Below, piece after piece: positions 42,262 to 50,723 of a stretch of DNA of 64,000 bases (positions are counted from its first letter, which is position 1; every line of letters starts with the position of its first letter). The notes beneath the pieces were generated by a model. That model saw only the letters and a list, made by a program, of their open reading frames with translations, was not told where the DNA came from and did not search any database. This DNA is from Anaerofustis stercorihominis (GTDB taxonomy: Bacteria > Bacillota > Clostridia > Eubacteriales > Anaerofustaceae): the NCBI RefSeq assembly GCF_024623185.1, contig NZ_JANJZK010000012.1, forward strand, positions 1-64,000. The letters are read 5' to 3'. The position numbers and the translations under genes were made by a program.

Positions 42262-42597
42262 TTAATAATCAAAGAAATTGAACGTATCGTGATTGTAATT
42301 ATCGTTAAAATTAAATGTAGAATCGTTATGAAATATATTGTGGTAAGAAGAAACTGTAAAATAACATGTTCCCGCTATAAGCAGAGCTAAAAATATACTT
42401 ATAAATATAGTTCTTACTTTTTTGCTGGATGTAAGCAGATATACACCTATAACAACAAGGAATAAAGGCCATATAAATTCTAAAGATCTAAAAAAACCAT
42501 TAAATGAAATAATGTGTATATTAAGTAAATCTAGTATATATCCGGCACCGATTAATATAAATAATACTCCTAAGATGATTTTTAAATTTTTATTCAT
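42262..42597 (-). CDS. Membrane protein, LiaF/DUF5668-like transmembrane segments
   Basis: About 111 residues from the ATG at 42597, which follows AAGGTG. Three membrane helices at about 5-22, 37-57 and 64-84 carry the ILGVLFILIGAGYILDLL and FIWPLFLVVIGVYLLT patterns of LiaF-type N-terminal domains. A short acidic, N- and D-rich tail follows. It overlaps the end of the PspC gene, so the two are translationally coupled and probably share a role in cell-envelope stress. Other in-frame starts (ATG 42603, GTG 42606) are possible. Confidence 0.7.
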   Translation of the reverse strand: MNKNLKIILGVLFILIGAGYILDLLNIHIISFNGFFRSLEFIWPLFLVVIGVYLLTSSKKVRTIFISIFLALLIAGTCYFTVSSYHNIFHNDSTFNFNDNYNHDTFNFFDY

Positions 42598-43315
42598 TAT
42601 CATCACCTTCTTCTTTCATTTTGATTAATTCTTCTTTGGTAAATTCTCCTTGTAAGTCCTCAGTGTCTTGATTATTTTTGTCTTCCGAGTTTTCTTCACT
42701 CGTACCCATAAATATGATTTCATCTGAAGTTTCTATAAGTTTTACTTCTTCATCTTTGTTTTCTTCTGATTTGGTTTCTTCATTTTGATTTGTGTCTTCT
42801 TTTGAATCAGAAGTTTCTTGAGTATAATTTTCTTTTTGTTTTGTATTGAAATCATCAGCTTTTTTCTTTTTTGCAGGTGCAGCTGAGGTTATAAGTAAAA
42901 TACCTGCTATTAAAAATCCTATAGGAACTATAAATCTTGATATAAATTCCGGAAGGATCTTACTTAAGAATAAAACGACACCGATTATAACAAGAAAAAT
43001 ACCCAGATTATATTGTCTCTTGTTTTCTTTTACCGGGTTTTCATAATTGTTATCTTTTTTTGTTTGGTAATTTTGATTGTAAGATGAATTTGCGGATTGT
43101 TTTTCATTAGTGTTATATGGAGTTATAGGTTCATAAGGGATTAAAAAACATAGTAAAATGTAAATAAGGATTAATACTCCGCTTGTTGCAAATGATAAAA
43201 GGATCGTTGCGAGTCTGATAATAGTTGAGTCGATTTCAAAATATTCACCGATCCCCCCGCATACACCTCCGATATATTTGTCTTCTCTGCTTTTGTAAAG
43301 CTTTTTTTCGTTCAT
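42590..43315 (-). CDS. PspC domain envelope-stress protein
   Basis: 241 residues from the ATG at 43315 after GGAGG. The PspC domain occupies residues 1-65 (KKLYKSREDKYIGGVCGGIGEYFEIDSTIIRLATILLSFATSGVLILIYILLCFLIPYE). Two more helices of a LiaF-type transmembrane domain follow (LGIFLVIIGVVLFLSKILPEFISRFIVPIGFLIAGILLI), and then a long acidic cytosolic tail rich in Glu and Asp. It probably senses membrane disturbance together with the co-translated protein. Confidence 0.88.
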   Translation of the reverse strand: MNEKKLYKSREDKYIGGVCGGIGEYFEIDSTIIRLATILLSFATSGVLILIYILLCFLIPYEPITPYNTNEKQSANSSYNQNYQTKKDNNYENPVKENKRQYNLGIFLVIIGVVLFLSKILPEFISRFIVPIGFLIAGILLITSAAPAKKKKADDFNTKQKENYTQETSDSKEDTNQNEETKSEENKDEEVKLIETSDEIIFMGTSEENSEDKNNQDTEDLQGEFTKEELIKMKEEGDDNE

Positions 43316-43435
43316 AACGTCCTCCAATTATTATTTTGTCTTATTATATGTTATATAGTATAGGTGTAAGATAAGATATGAATTAATTAAACATTAAAAA
43401 CAAATTAAAAAGAATTTTATCAAAAAATACTTTAT

Positions 43436-43490
43436 TTGATTTTAATATGAAAACAGAGTATAATTTAAGTAATTTGATAGTCAAAGTAGC
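43436..43490 (+). promoter_or_regulatory. Promoter and FabT-type operator of the fabT-degV genes
   Basis: TTGATT (43436-43441), 17 bp and TATAAT (43459-43464) form the promoter. TTTGA-TAG-TCAAA at 43473-43485 lies just after it, a good match to the inverted repeats bound by FabT-type MarR repressors, so autoregulation is likely. Confidence 0.75.
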
Positions 43491-43501
43491 TAGGAGCGAA
43501 C

Positions 43502-43960
43502 ATGAATAAAGAGGAACGTATATTAAATGAATTTTTGGTAGAAAGTTTCAATGAAATTTTAAAAGTAGAAGAGGGAGCTTTAAAAAAAGGAAAATTTAAA
43601 AATCTTTCAATCAGAGAAATGCATGTTATCGAAGCTGTTGTAAAAAACGAAAAAAAAGGAAACAATACTTCTTCAAATATTGCAAAAACTTTGGATATAA
43701 CTCCCGGAACCCTTACTATAAGCGTAAATAGTTTAGAGAAAAAAGGATATTTATTAAGAGAGAGGGATATACATGATAAGAGAGTAATAAATATTTATAC
43801 TACTAAAGCAGGTAAACAAGTTGAAGAAAACCATGCAAAATTTCATGAAAATATGGTCAAAGAGATGCTTGATTTTTTTCCTGAGGAAAAGAGAAAAATA
43901 TTAATGGAAGCTGTTGTTGAATTGGAAAAATTCTTTAAAAGCAGAAAGAAGGTAGATTAA
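43502..43960 (+). CDS. fabT: MarR family regulator, FabT-like
   Basis: 152 residues. The start NEFLVESFNEILKVEEGALKKGKFKNLSIREMHVIEAV closely resembles streptococcal FabT from memory, and NIAKTLDITPGTLTISVNSLEKKGYLLRERDIHDKRV is the winged helix. FabT represses fatty-acid synthesis genes when bound to acyl-ACP. A TTTGA-TAG-TCAAA operator overlaps the leader. The gene is 1 base away from degV, which encodes a likely fatty-acid binder, supporting a lipid-sensing role. The fab genes themselves are not in the window. Confidence 0.8.
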   Translation: MNKEERILNEFLVESFNEILKVEEGALKKGKFKNLSIREMHVIEAVVKNEKKGNNTSSNIAKTLDITPGTLTISVNSLEKKGYLLRERDIHDKRVINIYTTKAGKQVEENHAKFHENMVKEMLDFFPEEKRKILMEAVVELEKFFKSRKKVD

Positions 43961-44806
43961 ATGGTAAAGATTGTTGTTGACAGTACATGTGATTTAAGTA
44001 AGGAGCAAATCGAAAGGCTGGATATAACGGTGGTGCCTTTGAGTGTAAGGTTTGACGATGATGAATATTTGGATAGTGTTACGATAAATAATGAAGAATT
44101 TTACGAAAAACTCATATTGACAGGGGATGATATGCCTACAACTTCTCAGCCGAGTCCAAAGAGTTTTGAAAAAGTATTTAAGGAATATGTGGATAAGGGT
44201 GACGATGTCGTTGCTATCCTTGTATCATCCAAATTAAGCGGAACACTACAGTCTGCATTCAATGCAAAAATGGAAGTCAGCGAAGATAAAATTTATTTAG
44301 TCGATTCGAGGATTGCCAGTTTTGGAACCTATTTATTAATTAGTGAAGCATGTAAGCTAAGAGATGAGGGGAAAAGTGCTTCTGAAATCGTTATTAAAAT
44401 AGAGCATATGATAAAAAATTTAAAGCTTTATGTTTGTTTAAATACACTTAAGTATTTGGTTTACGGAGGAAGGATTTCTAAGGCAACCGGAGTTGTAGGG
44501 ACTATGCTTAATATTAACCCTATTTTAGAGGCTGTCGACGGAGAACTCGTTCAGTCAGGAAAAGTAAGAGGTAAAAAACTTTCTTATAAATTCATGTTAG
44601 AGAAAGTAAAAGACGATATAGATACTTCATATCCGGTTTCTTTCGGTCATGCTCATGCTCATAAGGCAATAAAAGATTTTGAAAGTTTTATGCTGGAGCA
44701 TGTTGATATAAAAGATAAAGAAACTGTTTCAATAGGACCTACTGTGGGTACTTACTCAGGTCCAGGAGCTATAGGCATAGCATATATTAAAAAAGAAGAA
44801 AAATAA
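43961..44806 (+). CDS. DegV family fatty-acid-binding protein
   Basis: 281 residues with the DegV fold: KIVVDSTCDLSKEQIERLDITVVPLSV, TTSQPSPKSFEKVFKEYVDKGDDVVAILVSSKLSGTLQSA and ILEAVDGELVQSGKVRGKK. Such proteins (FakB) present exogenous fatty acids to the kinase FakA. No fakA lies in this window. It abuts the fabT-like gene, so both probably act in the same lipid response. A terminator follows at 44836. Confidence 0.93.
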   Translation: MVKIVVDSTCDLSKEQIERLDITVVPLSVRFDDDEYLDSVTINNEEFYEKLILTGDDMPTTSQPSPKSFEKVFKEYVDKGDDVVAILVSSKLSGTLQSAFNAKMEVSEDKIYLVDSRIASFGTYLLISEACKLRDEGKSASEIVIKIEHMIKNLKLYVCLNTLKYLVYGGRISKATGVVGTMLNINPILEAVDGELVQSGKVRGKKLSYKFMLEKVKDDIDTSYPVSFGHAHAHKAIKDFESFMLEHVDIKDKETVSIGPTVGTYSGPGAIGIAYIKKEEK

Positions 44807-44835
44807 ATAATTATAGTTTTCTTTGACTTAAATTC

Positions 44836-44858
44836 AGCACCTTAGGGTGCTTTTTTAT
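44836..44858 (+). terminator. Terminator after degV
   Basis: AGCACC/GGTGCT stem and TTTTTATTTTG. Confidence 0.85.
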
Positions 44859-44926
44859 TTTGAACACAATTAATTGTTTTTTCATACTATAAATAGAAGT
44901 AATATTCCTGTGTAGGAGGAAAAATA

Positions 44927-45571
44927 ATGAATGTGATTACATATTACAAATCAAAAGACGGTGAGAATGAAGTTCCCGGTGCTACTCATTTTAAAATCAA
45001 GGAATTTGCCTGCCATGACGGAACCGATAAGATATTTATTGATATAGATCTTGCTAAAAAGTTAGAAAAAATAAGAGTACATTTTAAAAAAGCCGTCCAT
45101 ATAAATTCAGGTTACAGGACTGTAGATTATAACAGAAAAATAGGAGGAGCAAGTGGAAGCTATCATACAAAGGGAAGAGCTTTTGATATATATATCAGTG
45201 GAGTTGATGTAAAAACTATAGCAAAATATGCAGAAGCTATAGGATTAAAAGGAATAGGCTGTTATCCGAACGCGAATTTTGTTCATATAGATTCCAGACC
45301 TTCAAAGTTTTTCTATTATTATACTAATTATTATCGCTCTGTAAGAACTTTTGGAGGTAACCCTTCTTATTATCCTGTTATTTCAAGGGGAAGCAGGGGA
45401 GCGTATGTTAAAAAAGCTCAAAATAGATTGATAAAAAAGGGATATAAAATATCGGCGGATGGTATTTTTGGTTCATCGACACAAAATGCGGTAAAGAAAT
45501 TTCAAAATAAATCGGGACTTACGGCTGACGGTATTGTAGGTAAAAATACTTGGAAGTTATTATATAAATAA
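44927..45571 (+). CDS. M15 family D-Ala-D-Ala peptidase with peptidoglycan-binding domain
   Basis: 214 residues. The N-terminal domain is of M15A type: FKIKEFACHDGTD, VHINSGYRTVDYNRKIGGASGSYHTKGRAFDIYI with metal His and Asp, and FVHIDSRPS with the third ligand. A PG_binding_1 domain follows (VISRGSRGAYVKKAQNRLIKKGYKISADGIFGSSTQNAVKKFQNKSGLTADGIVG). No signal peptide is visible, which is more usual for phage-type lysins than for export. It probably cuts peptide cross-links in peptidoglycan. Confidence 0.88.
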   Translation: MNVITYYKSKDGENEVPGATHFKIKEFACHDGTDKIFIDIDLAKKLEKIRVHFKKAVHINSGYRTVDYNRKIGGASGSYHTKGRAFDIYISGVDVKTIAKYAEAIGLKGIGCYPNANFVHIDSRPSKFFYYYTNYYRSVRTFGGNPSYYPVISRGSRGAYVKKAQNRLIKKGYKISADGIFGSSTQNAVKKFQNKSGLTADGIVGKNTWKLLYK

Positions 45572-45604
45572 AAAGGACTTAGATTAGCTCTTTTTTAGTG
45601 TTTG

Positions 45605-45644
45605 TATACGCCTGCTAAAGCAGATTCCGCGCCCCGCACCGCCC
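45605..45644. repeat. Dispersed GC-rich repeat, copy 2
   Basis: The minus strand reads GGGGCGCGGAATCTGC, then TTTAGCAGGCGTA. Copy 3 at 60983-61023 has the same two blocks with a slightly different joint. It lies in the gap between the M15 gene and the tRNA-Ser genes. Confidence 0.65.
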
Positions 45645-45810
45645 TCACATACCAAAATGCAAATCCAAAGATACAATAATTAAACACAGTAATAAGTAAA
45701 ACTCTTCACATTAAAAATCAAAATAATATACCAAACAAAACGTCTTTAGATATGCAGTCTGAAATGATACCAAATAAAATATAAAATATAAAACCACCCT
45801 AAAAAACAAT

Positions 45811-45839
45811 AAAAAAAACATCTTACATAAGTAAGATGT
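45811..45839 (-). terminator. Terminator of the tRNA-Ser genes
   Basis: CATCTTAC-TTAT-GTAAGATG with TTTTTTTTATT on the minus strand, just below tRNA-Ser(GCT). Confidence 0.9.
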
Positions 45840-45852
45840 GAAAATACATAAT

Positions 45853-45944
45853 GGCGGAGAAGGAGGGATTTGAACCCTCGCGCCGCTTACACGACCTATA
45901 CCCTTAGCAGGGGCACCTCTTCGGCCAACTTGAGTACTTCTCCG
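45853..45944 (-). tRNA. tRNA-Ser(GCT)
   Basis: 92 bases with encoded CCA. The acceptor GGAGAAG pairs with CTTCTCC. The anticodon GCT lies in CTGCTAA. A long variable arm marks class II serine tRNA. Confidence 0.95.
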
Positions 45945-45983
45945 TAATCCGAATAAAAAAAAAGATATTCAGTTTAATCTTAA

Positions 45984-46072
45984 TGGCCGAGAGGGTGGGA
46001 TTCGAACCCACGTGGGCTTGCACCCTAACGGTTTTCAAGACCGCCCCGTTATGACCACTTCGGTACCTCTCG
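45984..46072 (-). tRNA. tRNA-Ser(TGA)
   Basis: About 89 bases with encoded CCA. The anticodon TGA lies in CTTGAAA, the T-loop is GGTTCGAATCC and the variable arm is long. The exact 5' base is uncertain by one position. Confidence 0.93.
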
Positions 46073-46148
46073 GGATTCATTAAGCTTAACTATATTATCA
46101 TATAGAATTATTTTTGTCAACATAATAAGCCTTAATTATAAAATATTT

Positions 46149-46961
46149 TTATTTATTCCCGCTCATTTCCTTTGACTTTTCGATACTCGAAAGAAGTGCA
46201 TCTATTACATTACCTCTAAATCCAGAGTATTCGAGAGCATTTATTCCTTTTATGGTCGTTCCCCCCGGAGAACATACATTATCCTTTAATTTTCCGGGAT
46301 GTTCCTTCGTTTTAAGGACCATCTTTGCCGCCCCAAGAACCATCTGTGAAGCGAGCTTGTAAGCCATTTCTCTCTTAACTCCGCTTTCCACCGCCGCGTC
46401 CGCCAAAGCTTCTATGAATACATACACAAATGCAGGTCCGCAGCCGCTTAGGCTACCCGCAGTATCTATCAAGGCTTCTTCAACGACCTCGCTTTTACCG
46501 AAGCTACCGAATATCCTAAGTACGTCTTCAAGATCTTCAAAATCAGCATTCTCCCCGGGACATATAAGGCTCATTCCCTCCATTACCATTGCGGGAGTAT
46601 TCGGCATGGTCCTTATAAGCCTTATTTTCTTACCAAACATCTTTTCGACGTTTTCTAATGTCTGACCCGCCGCTATGGTGACTATCAAAGTATCATCACT
46701 TACACAGTCCTTTATTTCGTTTATTACTATATGATAAGCATTGGGCTTTACCGCAAGGAATAAAATGTCGCTCTTTTTCGCAACTTCCTTGTTGTCCATG
46801 GTAACATTTATCCCATATGTATCTTGTGCATTTTTAAGGGTTTTATCCGTGGAAGCGCTGGCGATTATATTTTTTTTATCAGCCACACCCCCGTCAATGA
46901 TCCCTCCTGCCATGGCTCTTGCCATATTTCCAAACCCTATAAATCCCACTATCTTGTTCAT
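46149..46961 (-). CDS. proC: Pyrroline-5-carboxylate reductase
   Basis: 270 residues. The Rossmann motif is VGFIGFGNMARAMAGG, and MPNTPAMVMEGMSLICPG and DTAGSLSGCGPAFVYVFIEALADAAVESGVKREMAYKLASQMVLGAAKMVL are family signatures. It carries out the NAD(P)H-dependent last step of proline synthesis. No proA/proB genes lie nearby. Codon use in the 46-49 kb stretch is slightly richer in GC than elsewhere. Confidence 0.96.
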   Translation of the reverse strand: MNKIVGFIGFGNMARAMAGGIIDGGVADKKNIIASASTDKTLKNAQDTYGINVTMDNKEVAKKSDILFLAVKPNAYHIVINEIKDCVSDDTLIVTIAAGQTLENVEKMFGKKIRLIRTMPNTPAMVMEGMSLICPGENADFEDLEDVLRIFGSFGKSEVVEEALIDTAGSLSGCGPAFVYVFIEALADAAVESGVKREMAYKLASQMVLGAAKMVLKTKEHPGKLKDNVCSPGGTTIKGINALEYSGFRGNVIDALLSSIEKSKEMSGNK

Positions 46962-47004
46962 AACACTATCTCCTTTTAATATATTTCTTCTTTCATCAAT
47001 GATA

Positions 47005-47712
47005 TTATACCAAAAACCACGTATCTTTAAAGAAAAAATCGCTTTTTAATTCTTCACAAAATTTATCGTACTCGGGACACATTTTGTATAAGGTACGATA
47101 AAACCACTTTTGGTGATTTCTGAACCTCATATGGCACATTTCGTGAAGCAGTACGCTTTTTATTATATCCTCGGAGTATTTCACCAGACATACGTTTAGG
47201 CATATCCTGTCCGTCTTAACGGAATAACTTCCGAACCTTGTCTTCATTATCCTTGTCCTTAAAGTAAATTTCCTTCTTATACCCACTTCTTCCGCCCTCA
47301 GTTTACATTCACAGATGAGCTTTTTGTTCAGTATATCATCAAAAGTCTTTTTAAGATAATCGTTTATGAGCACAGTTTGATATTCTATGTCATCTTCTTT
47401 TGAATATAAGATAAATTTATCTTTTTCAAGGTCTATTTTATCCTCATCGGATTTTATCACATCTATCTTATACCTTCTGCCCAGTATACCGATCGTCTTG
47501 TCCTGAAGGTCATCCACCTCAGCATACCGCTTTTTCATTATTTCTATTCTCTTTTTTATCCAGTCGTCTTTGAGCCTGAGTACGTTATAGACCCCCTGTG
47601 TCGTAAGCTCCTTATTCGCATTTACCACCACATTCAAATCTTTGTCTATTCTTATATATAAGTTTTTTATATTTTTTCTGTTTATTATTACGTTATAATC
47701 CAAATCATTCAT
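47005..47712 (-). CDS. YgjP/SprT-like zinc metallopeptidase (DUF45)
   Basis: 235 residues. The zinc motif is LLHEMCHMRFRNHQKWFYRTL, HExxH plus a downstream His. The N-terminal beta part has IRIDKDLNVVVNANKEL. Members are UTP-related or protease-like; the exact role is unknown. It starts at 47712 after GAGGAAG, 19 bases after the corA stop, so the two may share a transcript. Confidence 0.85.
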   Translation of the reverse strand: MNDLDYNVIINRKNIKNLYIRIDKDLNVVVNANKELTTQGVYNVLRLKDDWIKKRIEIMKKRYAEVDDLQDKTIGILGRRYKIDVIKSDEDKIDLEKDKFILYSKEDDIEYQTVLINDYLKKTFDDILNKKLICECKLRAEEVGIRRKFTLRTRIMKTRFGSYSVKTDRICLNVCLVKYSEDIIKSVLLHEMCHMRFRNHQKWFYRTLYKMCPEYDKFCEELKSDFFFKDTWFLV

Positions 47713-47731
47713 TTACTAAAAATACTTCCTC

Positions 47732-48640
47732 TTACTTAAAATACTTTCTCATCAAATAAAAACTAAATCCTACCACGGAAAGGCTTAAAAATATAACCAG
47801 CGGATATCCGTACTTCCACGCAAGCTCCGGCATATATTTAAAGTTCATCCCGTACCACCCCGCAATGAGTGCAAGTGGAGAGAACACTGCGGTGATTATC
47901 GTAAGGGTCTGCATCGTCCTGTTCTGCTTTATATCCGCCTGTGCCTGATACAGATCCCTGAGATGCCTTGTATATTCCATAAGCATATCTACTTTCCCGT
48001 TAAGCCTTACGACTTTATTTGTAAATATCCTGAAAAGCCCTTTATATCCGTTTATGAATATGTCCTCTTCGTTCTCCTCAAATACCATACCCATTTCTAT
48101 AAGCTGGTCGTAGTAATTGCTGAGTACCAACAGCTGTCTTTTCATATTTACTATAAAATAATTGAAGTTCTTTAAGTCTCCCGTTAAGACCTTGTCTTCG
48201 ATTTCGTTTATGTTCGTCTCGAAATGCTCCAGATATCCCAAATCCCCGCTTATGAGTATATCCAAAAAGTCGTATAAAAAATGTGATATGGACGGATTTT
48301 TCCATTCTCTCTTCTCTTTTATACTTTCTATTATGGGTTTTACAACGTTGTCGCTGTCGATAAAATATATCCTATGATTTTTTATATAATATCCGAACTT
48401 CCCCTGCTTTAAATCTTTTCCCATTTTGGGGATAAAGAAAGTCCCCACTATTACATCTCTGTATACTTCTGATTTTGAAAAGTTTATATTGTCAAAATCC
48501 GCATAATATGTCGGTATGCCTTTATCACGGCACGCCTCGTGCCACTGCTCGAGAGTAAGCAGTATCACCACATCGTCTTTCTCACTTACATTATCTAAAC
48601 TTTCTATCTCTTTAAGTTCATTGTCTACTTTATAATACAT
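47732..48640 (-). CDS. corA: CorA family divalent cation transporter
   Basis: About 302 residues from the ATG at 48640, which has GAGGTGAG before it. A cytosolic funnel domain is followed by two helices at the C-terminus with the pore signature YGMNFKYMPELAWKYGYP (GMN). It takes up Mg2+ or Co2+/Ni2+ along the membrane potential. The N-terminus (YYKVDNELKEIESLDNVSEKDDVVILLTLEQW) is acidic. No M-box riboswitch was seen upstream. Confidence 0.94.
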   Translation of the reverse strand: MYYKVDNELKEIESLDNVSEKDDVVILLTLEQWHEACRDKGIPTYYADFDNINFSKSEVYRDVIVGTFFIPKMGKDLKQGKFGYYIKNHRIYFIDSDNVVKPIIESIKEKREWKNPSISHFLYDFLDILISGDLGYLEHFETNINEIEDKVLTGDLKNFNYFIVNMKRQLLVLSNYYDQLIEMGMVFEENEEDIFINGYKGLFRIFTNKVVRLNGKVDMLMEYTRHLRDLYQAQADIKQNRTMQTLTIITAVFSPLALIAGWYGMNFKYMPELAWKYGYPLVIFLSLSVVGFSFYLMRKYFK

Positions 48641-48945
48641 CGTCTCACCTCGGTACATCTATAATATCACATTCAATATTATAATCTTAATTTATTTATG
48701 ATTAACAAAAAATAATAAATAATTACTATAACAATTAAATAAATTGTTTTATATTTATTTTAGAACAAATATATGAGTTCGTATCATAATTATAAGAATA
48801 CAAAATCATATTAATTAATATGTATTATAACATAATAATAAAGGTAATGTATTCATATTAAATATTGAAAAACTCGTTTTTTTGGTATATAATTTTACTA
48901 TAAATAGGGTATACATATTTACTCGCTGCGAAAGGGGAAATAAAA
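48641..48945. other. AT-rich intergenic region
   Basis: About 300 bp between divergent corA and nrdR. No ORF, hairpin or known RNA element was recognised. The promoters of both genes must lie here; none has clear consensus boxes. Confidence 0.5.
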
Positions 48946-49410
48946 ATGAAATGTCCACACTGCGGTTATATAGAAAGTAAAGTAATAGATTCCAGACCTA
49001 CCGATGATAATACTGCGATAAGAAGACGAAGAGAGTGTTTATCTTGTGCACAGAGATTTACAACGTATGAAAAAGTAGAGACGATACCTTTGATAGTGGT
49101 AAAGAAGAACGGTACCAGAGAGTCTTTCGACCGAAACAAGCTAATGAACGGCATCATAAAATCATGCGAGAAGAGACCGGTCTCCATTGAGCAGATAGAG
49201 CATATGGTAAATGATATAGAAAGCGAGATACAAAAAATCGCTAAGAAGGAAGTTTCTTCGACTGTTATAGGGGAAGAGATAATGAAGAGACTGAAAGACG
49301 TCGATGAAGTTGCTTACGTAAGATTTGCTTCGGTTTACAGACAGTTCAAAGATGTGAACAGTTTTATGGATGAACTCAAGACTATGTTAAGTGACAGAGG
49401 AAATAAATAA
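48946..49410 (+). CDS. nrdR: Transcriptional repressor NrdR
   Basis: 154 residues: a zinc ribbon [42 protein letters not shown], then an ATP-cone ([30 protein letters not shown]). It represses ribonucleotide reductase genes in response to the dATP/ATP ratio. Its stop overlaps the start of the NUDIX gene (TAATGG). NrdR targets are not in the window. Confidence 0.97.
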   Translation: MKCPHCGYIESKVIDSRPTDDNTAIRRRRECLSCAQRFTTYEKVETIPLIVVKKNGTRESFDRNKLMNGIIKSCEKRPVSIEQIEHMVNDIESEIQKIAKKEVSSTVIGEEIMKRLKDVDEVAYVRFASVYRQFKDVNSFMDELKTMLSDRGNK

Positions 49411-49949
49411 TGGAGATAGAAGAGAAGATAGTAAAAAAGGAAACTTTGTTCAAAGGAAATATATTTGATGTAAGGTGTGATACTGTCATACTTCCAAACG
49501 GCAGGAAAGCAACGAGAGATAATCTTGAACACTGTGGTTCATGTGCTGTTTTTGCAGTAACGAATGATAATAAGCTTGTACTCGTAAAGCAGTACAGAAG
49601 TGCGATATTTGATGTTACGACTGAACTTCCAGCCGGTAAGCTGGACAAAGGAAATGAAGGCAGGATGGAAGCCGCAGTGAGAGAGCTTGAGGAAGAGACG
49701 GGATATAAAGCGGGGAAAATGGTACATTATTTCGATATGCTCTCAGCCGTAGGGTACTGTGATGAAGTGATCTCGGTTTATCTTGCCACTAACTTAAAAA
49801 GGACAAAGCAGAATTTGGATGATGATGAGTTTTTGAATGTAGTGGAAATAGACATCAAAGAATTTAAAGAAAGTGTATTAAAAGGCGAGATACGCGATGC
49901 AAAGACGGTTGCGGGTGTAATGAGATACTGTTTGGAAAATAATATATAA
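49410..49949 (+). CDS. NUDIX ADP-ribose pyrophosphatase
   Basis: 179 residues with the NUDIX box GNEGRMEAAVRELEEETGYKAG and the ADP-ribose-type substrate region ELPAGKLD. It hydrolyses ADP-ribose to AMP and ribose-5-phosphate. The start overlaps the nrdR stop, and spoIIM follows after a terminator. Confidence 0.93.
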   Translation: MEIEEKIVKKETLFKGNIFDVRCDTVILPNGRKATRDNLEHCGSCAVFAVTNDNKLVLVKQYRSAIFDVTTELPAGKLDKGNEGRMEAAVRELEEETGYKAGKMVHYFDMLSAVGYCDEVISVYLATNLKRTKQNLDDDEFLNVVEIDIKEFKESVLKGEIRDAKTVAGVMRYCLENNI

Positions 49950-49973
49950 AATTAATCATAAATCAGAGAATGG

Positions 49974-50008
49974 GACATACCCTTTAGTATCAGGGCATGT
50001 CTTTTTTA
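49974..50008 (+). terminator. Terminator after the NUDIX gene
   Basis: GACATACCCT/AGGGCATGTC stem with one mismatch and TTTTTT. Confidence 0.75.
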
Positions 50009-50038
50009 TTGTTCTTATTAAATCAAAAGGTTGAATTT

Positions 50039-50671
50039 ATGATTAGAGAATTTATTAATTATCATTTTAAAGAAAACAAAAATAAATATTTATTTTTCCT
50101 GTTCGTATTCATACTAGGTATTGCGATAGGGGGAGTTACGATATATTTTCTAAGCAGCGAACAGATAGAAGAACTGGTAAACTATATCAATTCTTTCTTT
50201 TCTCTTCTTACCAAAGATACTTCCACCATAAACAGCAAGGAAATATTCACATCGACGCTATTAAGAGATGCGAAGATATATGTGTTTCTATGGATACTGG
50301 GGCTTAGTGTTTTAAGTCTTATCTATTCAATAAGCATAGTGTTTTACAACGGATTTTTGCTGGGGTTTACGAATACGTTTTTCATATATAAATTCGGTCT
50401 TAAGGGGATACTTTTTGCACTGGCTGTTCTTATAGTTCAAAACCTTATAAAGACCGCCGCCCTATTATTTGCTTCCGTCACGGCTTCTTCCTTTAAATAC
50501 ATAATCCAGAAGAACAATAAGAGCCGTTACAAGCAGGTGAACAATTCCGCTTTTTATATAAGGTATACGATTTATATAGTTATGGCATTTTTGCTTAATG
50601 TCCTCGGTATATATATAGAAAGCTATGTCGTGCCGATGTTTATTGTAATATTTTCGTCTGCATTTTTATAA
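50039..50671 (+). CDS. spoIIM: Stage II sporulation protein M family membrane protein
   Basis: 210 residues from the ATG at 50039 (MIREFINYHFKEN). It has five membrane helices: KYLFFLFVFILGIAIGGVTIYFL, YVFLWILGLSVLSLIYSISIVFYNGFLLGFT and others. SpoIIM forms the DMP peptidoglycan-remodelling complex with SpoIID and SpoIIP during engulfment. Position between a NUDIX gene and dacF is conserved in Firmicutes. Whether the organism sporulates cannot be told; SpoIIM is retained in some that do not. Confidence 0.9.
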   Translation: MIREFINYHFKENKNKYLFFLFVFILGIAIGGVTIYFLSSEQIEELVNYINSFFSLLTKDTSTINSKEIFTSTLLRDAKIYVFLWILGLSVLSLIYSISIVFYNGFLLGFTNTFFIYKFGLKGILFALAVLIVQNLIKTAALLFASVTASSFKYIIQKNNKSRYKQVNNSAFYIRYTIYIVMAFLLNVLGIYIESYVVPMFIVIFSSAFL

Positions 50672-50723
50672 AAGAAATAATATTTTTTGATTTACATAAT
50701 AATTATTTATTAGGAGGATAGAT

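Noticed and set aside
49997-50038. Extended spoIIM start at 49997
   Set aside because: The extra residues come from the terminator stem and T-run; the ATG at 50039 gives the usual N-terminus.
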